Assembly (NCBI RefSeq): GCF_000374145.1
Contig: NZ_KB893653.1
Span: forward strand, 381,495 to 445,494
Direction: 5' to 3'
DNA: 64,000 nucleotides
Source of the DNA: Neomegalonema perideroedes DSM 15528
GTDB lineage: Bacteria; Pseudomonadota; Alphaproteobacteria; Rhodobacterales; Rhodobacteraceae
Shown here: positions 63,890 to 64,000 of the stretch, one piece after another
How positions within the stretch are numbered: the stretch's first letter is position 1
Layout of the letters: every line of letters begins with the position of its first letter
Notes under the pieces: generated by a model
Told to the model about the DNA's origin: nothing
Seen by the model: the letters and a program-made list of their open reading frames with translations, nothing else
Database searches by the model: none
Program-made: the position numbers and the translations under genes

Positions 63890-64000
63890 TTACTTCGGCA
63901 GATCGCGATGGAAGAGCAGCTCGGCGCGGAACAGGAAGCCCGCGACCGCCGCGCCGACCAGCGGAGCGGCGATGAAGAGCCAAAGCTGGCTCAGAGCCGC
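63890..64000 (-). CDS. aqpZ: Aquaporin C-terminus (partial, cut by the right edge)
   Basis: Thirty-six codons ending in TAA at 63890: SQLWLFIAAPLVGAAVAGFL followed by FRAELLFHRDLPK. This is the last transmembrane helix and tail of an AqpZ-like water channel, where QLWLFWVAPxxGA is the usual wording. The rest lies beyond 64000. Followed by a strong terminator. Confidence 0.7.
   Translation of the reverse strand, partial: AALSQLWLFIAAPLVGAAVAGFLFRAELLFHRDLPK

Overview
The window is 64 kb of GC-rich, gene-dense DNA that reads as the core chromosome of an alphaproteobacterium. The evidence is the company of genes: a CckA-type hybrid kinase, a CenR-type response regulator, an LdtR-type MarR regulator, a class-3 glutamate-cysteine ligase, a fused SecDF, an F1-only ATP synthase operon (atpHAGDC) and an LpcC-type LPS core glycosyltransferase. 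Intergenic hairpin repeats of the kind scattered through alphaproteobacterial genomes point the same way. The gene set looks closest to Rhodobacterales and relatives, but I cannot name a species. No phage, transposase, CRISPR array or rRNA operon is visible. There is one tRNA (Pro-UGG).

Layout. 1-7.4 kb: a secreted YetA/PcRGLX-like protein cut by the left edge, a sugar transferase, gshA, then hisB, a DUF817 membrane protein and a PaaG-like enoyl-CoA hydratase. 7.7-14.8 kb: ccmF-ccmH (cytochrome c maturation), a secreted trypsin-like protease, trpBA and an lpcC-like glycosyltransferase. 14.9-20 kb: an orphan gspL-gspM-gspC-like set, ldtR and three consecutive lipoprotein genes. 20.4-24.5 kb: the membrane-proteostasis cluster hflK-hflC-degP. 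24.5-34.7 kb: dnaE, DUF2239, ribA, cenR, a VOC protein, then yajC-secDF-Mth938. 35-37.2 kb: a DUF4177 protein, a compositionally distinct two-gene module (64-aa membrane protein plus TPR protein) and tRNA-Pro. 37.3-45.8 kb: hisC, a very unusual prephenate dehydrogenase, a flavin reductase, nth, DUF484, a transaldolase and priA. 46-52.8 kb: the ATP synthase F1 operon with a DUF2939 gene inserted between atpG and atpD, then an Hpt protein and a DUF2059 protein. 53-64 kb: LOG, GNAT, cvpA-purF-SDR, DUF2867, cckA, an RsmB-like methyltransferase, MAPEG, purB and the tail of an aquaporin gene.

Many neighbours overlap by 1-4 bases (ATGA, GTGA, TGATG), so translational coupling is the rule: ccmF/ccmH, trpB/trpA, gspL/gspM/gspC, hisC/tyrA, atpH/atpA, atpG/DUF2939, LOG/GNAT, purF/SDR, MAPEG/rsmB. 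Several strong hairpin terminators separate the units.

Most notable: (1) a prephenate dehydrogenase carrying an N-terminal Asp/Glu-rich extension of about 93 residues and a C-terminal tail of about 330 residues rich in Gly, Arg and Phe, built on 14 copies of DRPFR; (2) a DUF2939 membrane-anchored protein gene coupled into the ATP synthase operon; (3) a lower-GC pair of genes sharing a short Gly-rich motif next to tRNA-Pro, one encoding a tiny membrane protein and the other a coiled-coil/TPR protein; (4) paired inverted TATTACCCGGAT half-sites upstream of DUF2239, which look like an operator; (5) two families of dispersed intergenic hairpin repeats.
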